From NCBI GenBank assembly GCA_905250115.1, contig CAJNOI010000097.1, positions 211,528-275,527 of the forward strand: a stretch of DNA of 64,000 nt. The letters are read 5' to 3'. Below the pieces are notes generated by a model. That model was not told the origin of the DNA. It searched no databases and saw only the letters and a program-made list of their open reading frames with translations. The stretch comes from Adineta steineri. Lineage: Eukaryota; Rotifera; Eurotatoria; Adinetida; Adinetidae. Below, in pieces: positions 10,806-21,019 of this stretch. Numbering within the stretch: position 1 is the first letter of the stretch; each line of letters starts with the position of its first letter. Position numbers and translations under genes: made by a program.

Positions 10806-11327
10806 ACTTATACATCTTCTCGTTGTGTTCTCTTTCTCTCGATTGACATTGTTTCTCTGATATATGCTGAATGTTTCAAACAGAAAGGAATGGATTGGAA
10901 TTAAACTAATTGCTGGATGATAATACATTTTTGTCACCACCAAATCTAAAAATTTCTTTGTTTCCCTTTTTTTCTAATATAAAAATAAAAATATATCTTC
11001 AAAAATGTAACTATTCGATCTGTGAATTGAACGTATCGCATGCAATATTAATATCTGAGTGTGGGTGTGGGTGTTAGCTCTTTATCTATAGCAGTACACA
11101 CCGACACTCACACCCTTACGATATACCGTAATCGATGTTGATATAATTTTTTGTTTGTGTTATTCGATATCCAAAATTTTAAGACACTTGTAAATATATA
11201 TAATAACAATAACTTCTGATGATCTCTGCATAAGAAATTCGTTTGTGTCCACTTGATGCTACTAAAATATAAGAGAAAATATTGAACAAATCTTCATCTA
11301 TAGACTGCCTGTGCTAATAAAAAAAAT
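10806..11327. other. Intergenic region with poly(A) signals
   Basis: AATAAAAAT near 10983 probably ends the thiaminase-like transcript. It contains the inverted repeat at 11056-11117. The stretch near 11260-11275 (TGCTACTAAAATATAAG) resembles the left flank of MITE copy 1. Confidence 0.4.
11056..11117. repeat. Telomere-like inverted repeat
   Basis: GAGTGTGGGTGTGGGTGT is followed within ~30 bp by CACACCGACACTCACACCC. The two halves are complementary. Confidence 0.6.
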
Positions 11328-11682
11328 GTGACGAGTGTCGATTTAATCGAAAATCGTAGTTCCTTCTGCAGAGCAGTTAGAACAGAGTTGTGATGCTTCA
11401 GGCTCATGACAAGAGTCGACCTCCGATCACGGCTCGTCGACATATTTCTCTTCGTTCTTCCTTTTATGCTGTTTTATGTTTGAAGTTGTGCAAGAACACA
11501 TTATTGCACAACGTCAAATAACGAACAGTATAAGAAGCAGAACAAAAGGTAACTAGTTCGATGAGCCGTGATCTCGGTTTAACTCTTATGTATTGAGACT
11601 GAAGCACTACAACTCGGTCTATCTGATCGTTGCAAGACGATTCAGATGACCATCGAGCCGAGATCAAATTGACACTCGTTAC
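11328..11682. mobile_element. Foldback MITE, copy 2 (355 bp)
   Basis: Same orientation and length as 8321-8674, differing at scattered positions. Terminal inverted repeats are GTGACGAGTGTCG and, on the reverse, GTAACGAGTGTCA. The inner dyad pairs CGATCACGGCTC with GAGCCGTGATCTCG. The downstream flank to 11810 matches that of copy 1 to 8800, where both copies end in AACTGCT. Confidence 0.8.
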
Positions 11683-11810
11683 TTATTTTTTTTTTAGCTC
11701 CCACATCAAGTGAGATAATTGCAGGACAAATGTAGTACTTACGCCGGAAGAAGGTGGAGTGTGTATCAATTACTTTTTTTAAAAGAATAATATTAGGTTA
11801 CACAACTGCT

Positions 11811-11873
11811 TGAAGGTGTGGGTGTGGGTGTAAGTATGTTCCTTACCTTAATACCACACCCACACCCTTTTTC
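11811..11873. repeat. Telomere-like inverted repeat
   Basis: GGTGTGGGTGTGGGTGT and ACACCCACACCC form a near-perfect hairpin stem. It starts exactly where homology between the two MITE flanks stops. Confidence 0.65.
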
Positions 11874-12388
11874 AGGAAAAACGAGAAGGGAAGTTGTGAT
11901 ATGATAAAACATAGGATCATTAAAAATTTTGAATTTTTGAAGGGATTGAAATCATTACTAATTAACATTTGCTCATGACAAAATATACAATTATGTAGCT
12001 GAAAAGGTATATGTGACGGATTCCATCCATGACTATCTCTTCTATATTATTGTATGTACATACACATTGGTCATTTCTCATTCTTTATCCATGCTTTGTT
12101 TCTGTGTTCATTTCCTTTCTTGACCATTTCGCCTAAGTGGCGATCGATAGTCGGTCATTGTTCTTTCGGCTCTGTTTGTTTTCTTCTTCGTTCGTCATTG
12201 TTGTCATTCATTCTGTTGAATAAAGTACGAACAAGTTGTCGTTCCGTCATAGCATATATTATTGACACATCGATAACTATATCAGCAATTGAAAGTAAAT
12301 GTATGAAATAAAGCTTCGCTATCATTGAGTTTTTGACTACACCGCAAAATGTCTTCCGAAAACGTTCTAGATTAAGGCACACTCTTAC

Positions 12389-12596
12389 CTGTTCGTTCGT
12401 CAATCTTCACAGCTGGAAGAAACTTTGTTGTAGTTCTTAGACAACCATCATCAAGCCATTCGACTACACCAGTTAGAAAAAAGATTAAACAATTACCAAA
12501 ATCGATCTCTACTTCATAAGCTAAGACTTACATTCCGTTTCAAATTCTCTGCATCTTTCATATTCGAAGTATGAAATGTTGATTGCCACCCACGCC
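12389..12596 (-). pseudogene. Two decayed or orphan exons, TauD/TfdA-dioxygenase-like
   Basis: On the minus strand, 12596-12532 and 12463-12389 are open in one frame with GT-AG borders and matching phase. They give a segment containing FEWLDDGCLRTTTKFLPAV followed by KIDERTG. This resembles the part of TauD/TfdA-like dioxygenases just before the HPxTGExxWFN region. No complete gene could be built: I found no start and no iron-binding H-x-D exon nearby. It is probably a relic; a real gene with unrecognised exons cannot be excluded. Confidence 0.3.
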
Positions 12597-12651
12597 CTAT
12601 TGCAGAACTTCGATTATCACCATTCGACAAGATCCTTGAATATCGCACACC

Positions 12652-12700
12652 ATCTTGAGGGTGGGTGCGAACTTGAGTAAAGTAGGAATACTCACCCACA
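12652..12700. repeat. Short telomere-like inverted repeat
   Basis: CATCTTGAGGGTGGGTG pairs loosely with CTCACCCACA. Confidence 0.5.
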
Positions 12701-13055
12701 TACGAATCACTGAAAGAAATTGCGACACCATTTTCTATCTACTTCTTATTCTTACCTCTCAGTACTAGATAAGAAAATTACGAACGAATTTAAAAGTCTA
12801 TCATCCTAGAACTGCGCTAAAAATGGAGCAAATTTTAAAGAGAAGACGCAGAAATAGTCATACACGTCTCGACATATGCATTTACTGTTTTCTTTCGAAT
12901 TTTTGATCACTGTAAAAAACGTCGCCATTAAATGTCACATAGTCTCAACATTTGGAGTTGTTTTCACCAAGCTATACTTCCGATAAATAGAAATATAAGG
13001 AGTTCGTGTTTCTATTGTCTTTTTTATTTCCTCTTACACATGTACAGAGAGGTAG

Positions 13056-13066
13056 TATATAAATAG
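13056..13066 (+). promoter_or_regulatory. TATA box of the NNMT-like gene
   Basis: TATATAAATAG lies ~40 bp before the ATG at 13097, which implies a very short 5' UTR. Confidence 0.5.
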
Positions 13067-13096
13067 TTTTCATCTTCTAGATTGATTATTACTGAA

Positions 13097-13930
13097 ATGT
13101 CGACATCTACCAGTGAGAATCGCGTACTACATACTGCCGACTACAATAACCGTTTCAATGCGCAAGCTTATCTCGAACGCATTTATTCGGGTGTCGATGT
13201 TGATCCAAATGTGGCGCCTTTTTCAACTTTCTTCATTCAAAATGTCGTTCGAATTTTGCAAGACGATCAAAAACATGTTGGCAACAAGAAAGCTCTCGAA
13301 TTTGGTGGTGGACCGAACTTATGGCCATCGTTTCTTCTCGCTCAATATGTTGATTCAATTCGTTTTTGTGACTATGCACAATGCAATATCGATGCTATTA
13401 GTAACTGGATCAAACAGAAACCGAACGCTTTTGATTGGACAAAGTTTTTCGAAAGTATTCTTGATGCTGCTGGAAACTCAAGAGAAAAGTGCGTCGAATG
13501 GGAGTCACGTCTTCGCGATGCTCTCATTCAAGGTGGCCTGTCGACATGCGATGTCAATGATCCGCATTGTCCAATTTTAAGTTCAGAAGCCAATACATTT
13601 GATATTATTTTTAGTAGTCTCTGCTTGGAAGCAGCTTGTTTAACGATTGAAATATTCAATGAAACAATCAAACGTCTCATACGTCTGTTGAAACCAGGTG
13701 GTCTACTTCTTCTTGCCATGGTTCGAAATGAATCTTTTTACTATGTTGATAGCAGAAAATTTTTCTGTTTGCCTCTTGATGAAACAAAAGTCAAACGAGC
13801 GTTGCATGAGACAGGTGATGTGGAGGATATTTACATTAATAGCTCAGATACAACAGTCGACAATTCAAAACACAATACAGTAGCCGATTACGATGGAAAA
13901 ATGATTATAAGCGCATATAAAAAAATCTAA
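13097..13930 (+). CDS. NNMT/PNMT/TEMT-family SAM-dependent methyltransferase
   Basis: Intronless, 277 residues from the first ATG. The N-terminus has the family's YNNRFNAQAYLERIY and VAPFSTFFI segments. The SAM motif I region reads ALEFGGGPNLWPSFLLA, followed by FCDYAQCN. Later come FDIIFSSLCLEAAC and LLKPGGLLLLAMV, the post-I and motif III strands. Members methylate small amines such as nicotinamide, phenylethanolamine or indolethylamine. Which substrate applies cannot be told from sequence. AATAAATAAA near 14021 is a good poly(A) signal. Absence of introns is unlike most window genes and may mean retroposition or transfer. Confidence 0.8.
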   Translation: MSTSTSENRVLHTADYNNRFNAQAYLERIYSGVDVDPNVAPFSTFFIQNVVRILQDDQKHVGNKKALEFGGGPNLWPSFLLAQYVDSIRFCDYAQCNIDAISNWIKQKPNAFDWTKFFESILDAAGNSREKCVEWESRLRDALIQGGLSTCDVNDPHCPILSSEANTFDIIFSSLCLEAACLTIEIFNETIKRLIRLLKPGGLLLLAMVRNESFYYVDSRKFFCLPLDETKVKRALHETGDVEDIYINSSDTTVDNSKHNTVADYDGKMIISAYKKI

Positions 13931-14079
13931 CCGACATCATTGCAAATTTTCGACTGCAATAATCATGATGACTCTTGAATATAATCCAGAAAATGATCTT
14001 TATACTTATGTTTGAGAAACAATAAATAAAGTTGATTCAATATTTACTTGTTCTTTTTGTTTTCACTTCCAGAAGCAGT

Positions 14080-14136
14080 AGGGTGTGGGTGTGGGTGTGG
14101 GTGTGAATGAGAAAAAGAAGACATCCACACTCTTTT
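14080..14136. repeat. Telomere-like repeat, longest G-rich run
   Basis: Four consecutive GTGTGG-type units (GGGTGTGGGTGTGGGTGTGG) are followed by the weaker C-rich partner CATCCACACTC. Confidence 0.7.
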
Positions 14137-14203
14137 ATTTACATAAACTTATAATAATAAAATTGTTAGACTCTTTTCTATTCTAGTGTTTACATTCGGG
14201 GCA

Positions 14204-14274
14204 AGAATGTGGGTAGATGGATGAGAGCGTATATGTAGGATGACTATAATGCCTACCCTCACCATCAAGATGGT
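14204..14274. repeat. Decayed telomere-like inverted repeat
   Basis: AATGTGGGTAGATGG on the left and CCTACCCTCACCATC on the right, ~40 bp apart, are partly complementary. Confidence 0.45.
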
Positions 14275-14505
14275 TTTTTATATATACCTGATAAAGTAGA
14301 TAATTGTTTGTTATTTATCACCAACCCTGCTTTCTAGCTAATGCCGTTAGGGATGTATCTGGATTTCCGCTGGTTTTTGCGATTTTCTAACCTTTCATAG
14401 GAGTCAAACGTCGAACAGAGTGTATACTCATAATCAGAATGCACAATTCCATCGAATGTCATGTCTTTTAGTGACAAAAATGAAAGTTATCAAATGACGT
14501 TAAAG

Positions 14506-14573
14506 CGTAGGTGTGAATGCAAGTATATGTATGAATATGGGTACTATGAGTATCTTTCGCCCACACTCTCAAC
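14506..14573. repeat. Decayed telomere-like inverted repeat
   Basis: GCGTAGGTGTGAATG and GCCCACACTCTC bracket a GT-rich middle. Confidence 0.45.
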
Positions 14574-14873
14574 CACATAGGAACTAGTTTACTATCAATT
14601 ATTGAAAACAAAAAGACTTCAAAACAATATTAAAAAAAATCAATAATATTTGCAAGTATTGAATTTGTTAATCCTTTCGATGATTTGAAAGAACGATCAG
14701 TATTTTAATTTATATTTCTTCGGCGATAGTATAAGTAATTGAAGACAAACGTTTATTAAATCCAGCTAAGCTCTTAAAATATCATTTTCTTCATTATTGC
14801 TTGCTCGAAGATTAGATTCGAAACGAAATAAAAGCAGAGCGAGCATTAGTGCAAGGTCACAGTTTCAAAAACA

Positions 14874-15694
14874 ATGATCATGTCTTCGTTTTTTGTTGGA
14901 CTCTTAACTCTGCTATTACTGAACCAATTTGCGAAAAGTTTATATGTAACACCAACGTTTGAAGATGAACGTGGCTTTCAATCGGCTGGATATCCGTAAG
15001 AATGATGAATATATACGAAAATAAAATAATATTATTCTATACTTATATCGTTACAAATGTAGAGCGATGACGAAAGAACGTGCATATCAACTTCTCTATC
15101 CATCGATCAGCAGTCGATCAAGTGCAGATGCATTTCTTGATAAGCTCGTTGTGCCAGGTGGAGAAACACCAATCAAGTTTTTCTGGTCAGGTTTTGGTGT
15201 TCCTAATAGTGCTGAAGTAGCTGCTGAAATAGCACGTTATCATAATGGAGTAACACTTGAGATGCTACTTGAAAGACCAGAAAATGCTGCTGTAAAACAA
15301 CAAATGTGTATTTGGCCGGCAAGAGAGGATATCTCGCCTGTTGCTGAAGCTTGTCGAGCACAATGGAGACGTCTCTCGCAGGTATATGCAGAGAAAGCAC
15401 GAGGTAAATTATTTTATCTATGAATGATCATCAAAGTTTGTGAGCAAATAGAAGAGATAGAATCCATTTATTTTAGGACCTGTCACTCCCATACTTGGTG
15501 ATCACGTAGCGCCTGACAGTGTATGGATGACACATGAAAAAAATGCTCTCAATCAGAGTCAACAAAAAGGAAACTATATTTATGGATTTCAACGTCCAAT
15601 GAATCTTTACGAAGTATACTGCGTCAAAATGGCTAAGTCTAGATCCGATTATCCAGAAATTAAAGAAAAAATATGCACGAAGCAAACTGGTTAA
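14874..15694 (+). CDS. Secreted ADP-ribosyl cyclase / NAD glycohydrolase-like protein (CD38 type)
   Basis: Three exons (14874-14995, 15063-15403, 15477-15694), all in phase, give 226 residues. A signal peptide covers ~1-22. Four residues line up with the CD38 catalytic set W125/E146/W189/E226. They are W82 in FFWSG, E107 in VTLEMLL, W142 in RAQWRRLSQVYAEKA, and E175 in VWMTHEKNAL. The spacings of 25, 35 and 33 are close to CD38's 21, 43 and 37. CD38 enzymes turn NAD+ into cyclic ADP-ribose, ADP-ribose and nicotinamide. The protein is shorter than CD38, lacks a membrane anchor and has few cysteines, so it would act outside the cell or in the secretory lumen. I inferred the family from motif layout only; another secreted NADase family is possible. 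Confidence 0.55.
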
Positions 15695-16304
15695 TATTAT
15701 GTTTCTACCTCACATATTATTTGATCAATATATCTTCATTGTTTTTGCTTTTCTGAAATAAATAAATTCTTTGACGAAAGGACATACTGAGAGATTTAAC
15801 AGCGTCCGATTCGATAGAGAATATGACAAAGATTTTTTAGATGATTTATTTCAAATTCTTCACCCACAACCGCATTCACAGCCTCGAGTCTTCGAACAAC
15901 CATATAATATCTCAAACAAAGCCAATAAACATCGAGTATTCTTTATGAATTATTCGTTATATAAAATGAGTAGAAAAAAATATTTTATTTAAATTATTGC
16001 TGCATATATTATGCTAACTTCTTCACCAGACTCGTCAATGAAGTTATTCGTTACTTGTCAGGCTTTTTTCTTTTTTCTTTGATATTTGTTGAGCACTTTC
16101 AACAATTAGTTTAATCAAGAAAATACTAGTCAACAAAAATGGTCTTGTAACAGTTGTCGTGCAGTGGAATCATAAATGTATTTTTTCTGCTGGAAAACAC
16201 TTGCTGCACAATGTATGGTGCATTTTTGACGACGAGTAAATATTAAAATGGCAGGAAAAAAATAGTAACTACGGAGTTCAAACAATTTTGAAACAAAAAA
16301 TAAC
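15695..16304. other. Intergenic region
   Basis: AATAAATAAA near 15757 ends the upstream transcript. An open stretch at 15771-15992 has no ATG start and no recognised family, so it is not called as a gene. Confidence 0.45.
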
Positions 16305-18656
16305 ATGTTTTGGCTAATGATTGTTTTATCTGTATTATCTGCTGTCGAATCGATTAAAATTGGTAAAATAGACAATTATATCATGATTGGTATTATAAAT
16401 AACTCATTGATTGGCATAAGTGAAGATCAATGTATTTGTCAAATGATCAAATCAAATTTTTCAACATTAAATTATTTTCAAACTAATAAAACATGTAACT
16501 TATTAAATAATAATATGAATTTGATTTTAATTGAATTTAATCTCGATTCATTTTTTATATTTATTAATCGATCATCTTTATTAATCACGAGTATTCAATC
16601 AAGTAAGAGACTTCTTCGAAGTGGTTCATTCTATTTAGAATATAAATGAAGTCTTTATAGTCTGATATCAATTAAAAAATGATTGAAAAAAGATTCAACT
16701 ATCATTTTATCGTAGATAGATCTCTGTACATTCTAAAACTAATTCTATTACTGACGTCATACAGCTAACATTTGTAACTACAAAAATATCCGATCAAGAT
16801 ATCCAGACCTCTCGTTGAATTATTTTTAACATCTAATCTTTTAATGTTTTACGGTTCGTTCTCAAATGTCTCAAGCTAGTTTCTATCTAAATTTACAGTC
16901 TATAAATTTAATTTAAAATATTGACTATCCCTACTTCTATAAACCTAATTTTCCTGAAGATCAATCTGTTTCAATATTGATTTTTATTAAAATACAGAAA
17001 ACATAGTTCACTGAAAAACTAAAATTATTTTTATTTACGAAACCCTCGGATGTTTCTTATCGGCTGAAAGTTTATGCACATATATCTCTTGTCCAACGTT
17101 TTAGGCACATCGATGTCGACAACTACTACAAAATCAACGTCAACATCAACATCAACAACAACCACAACAACAACATCAACATTAACATCAACAACAACAT
17201 CAACGTCAACAACAACGTCAACATCAACGTCAACATCAACATCAACATCAACATCAACATCAACATCAACATCAACAACAACCACAACAACAACAACAAC
17301 AGCAGTCACGTGTAAGATCTTTTTTCTATAAACATTGAAGTTACACATGAGAAGAATGTGTTAGTATCTATCTCATTTGAAAAAAATAATGTTAGGGATT
17401 CTTTCAGTTGACAAAAAACAAAGAAAACTTATCTTGTTTTTTATGAGTCGTCCATCGATATTGAGTTCTCTTTATCGCTATTAATTAGTAAAGGACGTGA
17501 TCGTTGTGATAGAAGCATGCAAATAGTATTGACAAACTTTTATAGTGTTGGAAATGTGTCATTCATTTTTGATCTTCAATAATATCACGTTATCTATTTG
17601 TTTTTAGTCATACCAACTGGAATATATGCTCTGACAATTCCAACATGTGCCACTTGGAGTCAGTTAGGAATCACAGTAGCTGGAAATGCTAATGGAACAT
17701 CAGGTTCCGACTTATATTCACTCGCGAGTCCCGTCGGCATCTTTATCGATAATAATGATACTCTATATATTGCTGATCGAGACAACAATAGGATTATGAT
17801 GTACTATGCCAACGCAGCTAGTGGATTAGTCGTTGCTGGTGATCTTACAGCTGGTAGTAGTTCCAGTCAATTAAATTCTCCTAAAGGTGTTGCTGTTGAT
17901 CAATATGGTTCCATCATTGTTGCAGATAGTTCGAATTATCGAATTCAAAGTTTTCCATCTGGTTCGATGGTGGCCAATACAATAGCAATGAACAGTGTAG
18001 TCAATCCTCTCGGACAAATTCGAGATTTACACATTGATGTTAATAATAATATCTATGTTACCGATTCCGATTACAACCGAGTTGTAAAATTTTCTACTGG
18101 CAATGCAGTTGGTGTTGTTTTAGCACCTACTAATGGTACAGGTTCAGCGGCCAATCAATTGTTAGGGCCTTTTGGTAATTTTATAGATGGCAATCAAACA
18201 TTGTACATAGCTGACACTAGAAACAGCAGGGTGCAAATGTGGATTTCTGATGCGATAAGTGGAATAACTGTTGCCGGCGAGACTGGTGTAGCTGGTTCAA
18301 GTTTGGCATTGTTGAGTAATCCAGAAGCGATTACTGTTGACAATAACGGGTATGTTAATAAAGTTTGGATTAAAACAATTTATTTTAATGATAACGATAT
18401 ATTAACTTTCATTGGCAGGTATATATACGTGGTAGATGAAGGCAATGCTCGCGTTGTTAAGTGGACAACAAACTACACTACAGGTGGTGTCTGCGTAGTC
18501 GGTTGTAGTGGTATTATAGGGTCAGCTAATAATGAGCTTAATGGTCCTCGAGATGTAAAATTCGATTCACAAGGAAATTTATATATCACCGATCAAGCAA
18601 ACCATAGGATACAAAAATTTTTGATACAACTGCCTACATCACCTTGTTCACCGTAG
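16305..18656 (+). CDS. Secreted NHL-repeat protein with Ser/Thr-rich linker
   Basis: Four exons (16305-16602, 17105-17311, 17608-18349, 18419-18656), phase-consistent, 494 residues. Signal peptide at ~1-16. Next comes a Cys-containing head (DQCICQ, NKTCNLL), then a ~65-residue linker made almost only of Thr and Ser. An NHL beta-propeller follows, with repeats such as GIFIDNNDTLYIADRDNNRI, GVAVDQYGSIIVADSSNYRI and FDSQGNLYITDQANHRI. This head-linker-propeller format recurs in bdelloid proteins. NHL propellers bind proteins, RNA or glycans; here an extracellular role is likely but the ligand is unknown. The 69-nt intron 18350-18418 has no stop and is a multiple of three, so an isoform retaining it would stay in frame. 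Splicing joins a propeller strand cleanly (NNG/YIYVVDEGN). Confidence 0.8.
17107..17311 (+). repeat. Coding hexamer microsatellite (ACATCA-type)
   Basis: Imperfect tandem ACATCA/ACAACA units encode the Thr-Ser linker of the NHL protein. The reverse strand is also open, but that is a by-product of the repeat. Confidence 0.85.
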
Positions 18657-19471
18657 TGAATACTCATATTCGATCATATAATTATTGCCTACAAGATGTC
18701 TAGTTCTGCTACATTTTAAAAAAGACATTTGATGAAAACGAAAAACAGTGACACACTGATACTCATATTTTCGATTTTCTTGACAGTCATATAAATGACT
18801 GAGTATAATGTTACTATATATTTTATTGATCTATCGTACTATCTTTTATTTATTTTTTTGTGCTTTTATCAGTCATTTTTTGTTGTTGATGTTGTACAAA
18901 CACTCATTCTTTTCAAGTTCTTGAAACGTGTATTTTTGACTCATTCGCTACATATACTACGATCTTTAGAAAGACAAAGACAAGTCTTTTTTATTGCTTT
19001 GATCTCGAGAATGACAAACGTAAAGATAATAAAAAATGAATGCAATACTTCTAAATTCAATTAAAAGGACTTCTGTAGCAACATAATCGTATTTTTGATA
19101 ATTGTTTTCTTGAGAGAAAAGAATTACTAGACAATTAAAATATTTCTATGTGCGAGTTTACTTTTTCTACTCAGGGTATGGGTGTAGTTGCAAAGAGCAT
19201 GATATGGTTATTTATCAAAATTCTTTAATTTCTCTTGTAAAAAATTTTAAAAGGGCTTTTAAATTTATATGAGAGAACATAAAAATGTCAACTTTTTTAG
19301 TAGCTGCTGACCAAAAAAACCCAGTTGCACAATGTGTCTATAGAAGGACAATTATTCATCATGTCAACAATGGTATTCTTGAGAGTGGGAAAAACTCCAG
19401 TAATGAAACTATAAAATGGGTCGCGTTTTTATTAAAATTTGCCGACGGATAGTTTGTGATATAAAATCAAT
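18657..19471. other. AT-rich intergenic region
   Basis: An ATG-started 89-codon frame at 18795-19064 is hydrophobic and AT-driven, with no recognisable domain. I do not call it. A lone G-rich stretch (GGGTATGGGTGTAG) lies near 19174. Confidence 0.4.
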
Positions 19472-20303
19472 ATGGCAACTGCTAAACATGGTGTTCTATC
19501 TATTGATGTTGAATGTGTAGCAACAACTCATACTCATGAAGATCGATCTCCCTGCAGTGTCGCTATTGTCGATGATAAATGTCAAATTATATATACATCA
19601 CTGATAAAACCAACTGAAAAAGTTGTTAGTGATCTTTATCCATTAACTGGCTTACACATGGAAGATCTTGAACAAGCACCTACATTGGAAGAAGTTTTAC
19701 AAAAAGTACAGAACAACATATATTTTCAAGACAGTTTTGTTATTTTTTCATATTTAGATCTATCCATTGTTCGATGCAACAACGATCATTGTTGGTCAAC
19801 GTCCACAAGGTGATATTAAATGGTTAAAACTACAGAAAGATGTACACTATTCACAAATTGTTGATTTAAGTGAATGGTTTAAAACATATAATACTCGTTT
19901 TGGTTCAATAAAGTAAACTAAATTGATAATTTAAAAAGAGAACAAAAATGTTATTTCTATTAATATTTATTTAGTTATTTTTCATTGGCACATGAAGCTT
20001 GGACATTATTAAATATCGATCTCAATGCGAAAAATGGTCATTTAGCTACACAAGATGCTAAAGCATCGATGCAATTATATTTAAAATATAAGGTAATTTT
20101 TTATGAAACCTCTAATTTCATATATAACTTTAATCTTATAGGATAATGAAAGAGGAAACGAAGATGCTCGTAGACTTTTACTAAATAATCGACCTGGTAT
20201 AACACCAGCAAGGGCTTGTAACTACAATTATGAAGGTGTTTGTCTAGGTGGATATTTTCCAAAAATGTGTTCTTGTAATCGACCTTCGTTATCGAACAAC
20301 TAA
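19472..20303 (+). CDS. DEDDh 3'-5' exonuclease, REXO4/ISG20-like
   Basis: Four exons (19472-19705, 19758-19912, 19975-20092, 20142-20303) give 222 residues with all phases matching. The exonuclease motifs are complete: D12/E14 in LSIDVEC, D97 in IIVGQRPQGDIKWLKL, and H152/D157 in GHLATQDA. The His-x4-Asp ending marks the DEDDh class (RNase T fold), which trims RNA or DNA 3' ends using two metal ions. The IVGQ...DIKWLKL pattern is typical of REXO4-type nucleases. The C-terminal ~45 residues carry four Cys (CNYNYEGVC, CSC) that could bind zinc; this tail is unusual for the family. Confidence 0.8.
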
Positions 20304-20644
20304 AACAAATTTTTATTCGTGAATAATCAAGCAAATTCTTTTTCAAATAACATAATCATTATATCTGATGAATAATCTGATAACCTTGAAAATCAATCTG
20401 TCAATATTATATTTAATGAAATACAAAACCCTTTACATTATTAACCACTTCTTTCAAAACTGTCTTTATCACAGCGTCACTTATTGATGTACTTTTTCTC
20501 TTTTTTCCTATTGTATTTATTTATCGATATAATTCATAATCATGATGTAAAGAAAAATACGTCTGATTCGATCATAAATTTTTGTTCCTTCATCTTTTCT
20601 CAGTTAAATATTTGATAATTGCTATGATAGAGCAAAAAATACTT

Positions 20645-20652
20645 GTATAAAT
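20645..20652 (+). promoter_or_regulatory. TATA box of the small secreted peptide gene
   Basis: TATAAATA lies ~60 bp before the ATG at 20708. Confidence 0.45.
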
Positions 20653-20707
20653 ACACCGACAATTTCTATCAGAATACAGAATTAAACTCTTTTTCGTAAA
20701 AATTAAT

Positions 20708-21019
20708 ATGAAGACAACTATTATTTTGGCCATTTTTGCTGCACTCTGTGTTATATCATCATTAGATGCTAAACGTTTATTTTATGATAATGATAATGAT
20801 ATGGAATTAACAGATAAGAGAGCTCGTATGTTTCTTCGTTCAATGATGGGTGATGATGATGATGATGATTTAACAGCATTTGATAGACGTGAACTTCATA
20901 CCGCTGGCAAGAATTGTGTTAAATGTAAATTTGGAATAAACCCTTGTTGTGCACCGAACGTCTGTGTTAAAAAAAGTTTTCGTCCAGATGAATGTATGGA
21001 AATTAAAACAGGCAAATAA
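20708..21019 (+). CDS. Small secreted cysteine-rich peptide precursor
   Basis: Single exon, 103 residues. A signal peptide (~1-21) ends at LDA, just before KR. The propeptide has dibasic sites (KR at 36-37 and RR at 60-61) and a run of six aspartates. The C-terminal ~35 residues contain six cysteines in the order C-x2-C-x6-CC-x4-C-x9-C. The double Cys in the middle recalls inhibitor-cystine-knot and related disulfide-rich peptides. Processing at RR would release this domain. It could be a neuropeptide-like hormone, a defence peptide or a protease inhibitor. No family is recognised. AATAAA occurs near 21032. Confidence 0.7.
   Translation: MKTTIILAIFAALCVISSLDAKRLFYDNDNDMELTDKRARMFLRSMMGDDDDDDLTAFDRRELHTAGKNCVKCKFGINPCCAPNVCVKKSFRPDECMEIKTGK

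Larger units (their letters stand above)
13931..14873. other. Repeat-bearing intergenic region
   Basis: Holds three telomere-like repeats (14080-14136, 14204-14274, 14506-14573). AAATAAAAGC at about 14827 could serve as a TATA-like element for the next gene. No coding region seen. Confidence 0.5.

Noticed and set aside
15771..15992. 73-codon open stretch after the CD38-like gene
   Set aside because: No ATG start, overlaps the likely 3' region of the upstream gene, and no recognised family.
17031..17348. Minus-strand frame rich in Val-Asp repeats
   Set aside because: It is the reverse reading of the Thr/Ser hexamer linker of the NHL gene; no splice or domain support.
18795..19064. 89-codon ATG-started frame
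   Set aside because: Hydrophobic, AT-driven composition, no signal of a family, and no splice partners. Could be a lineage-specific gene but cannot be supported.
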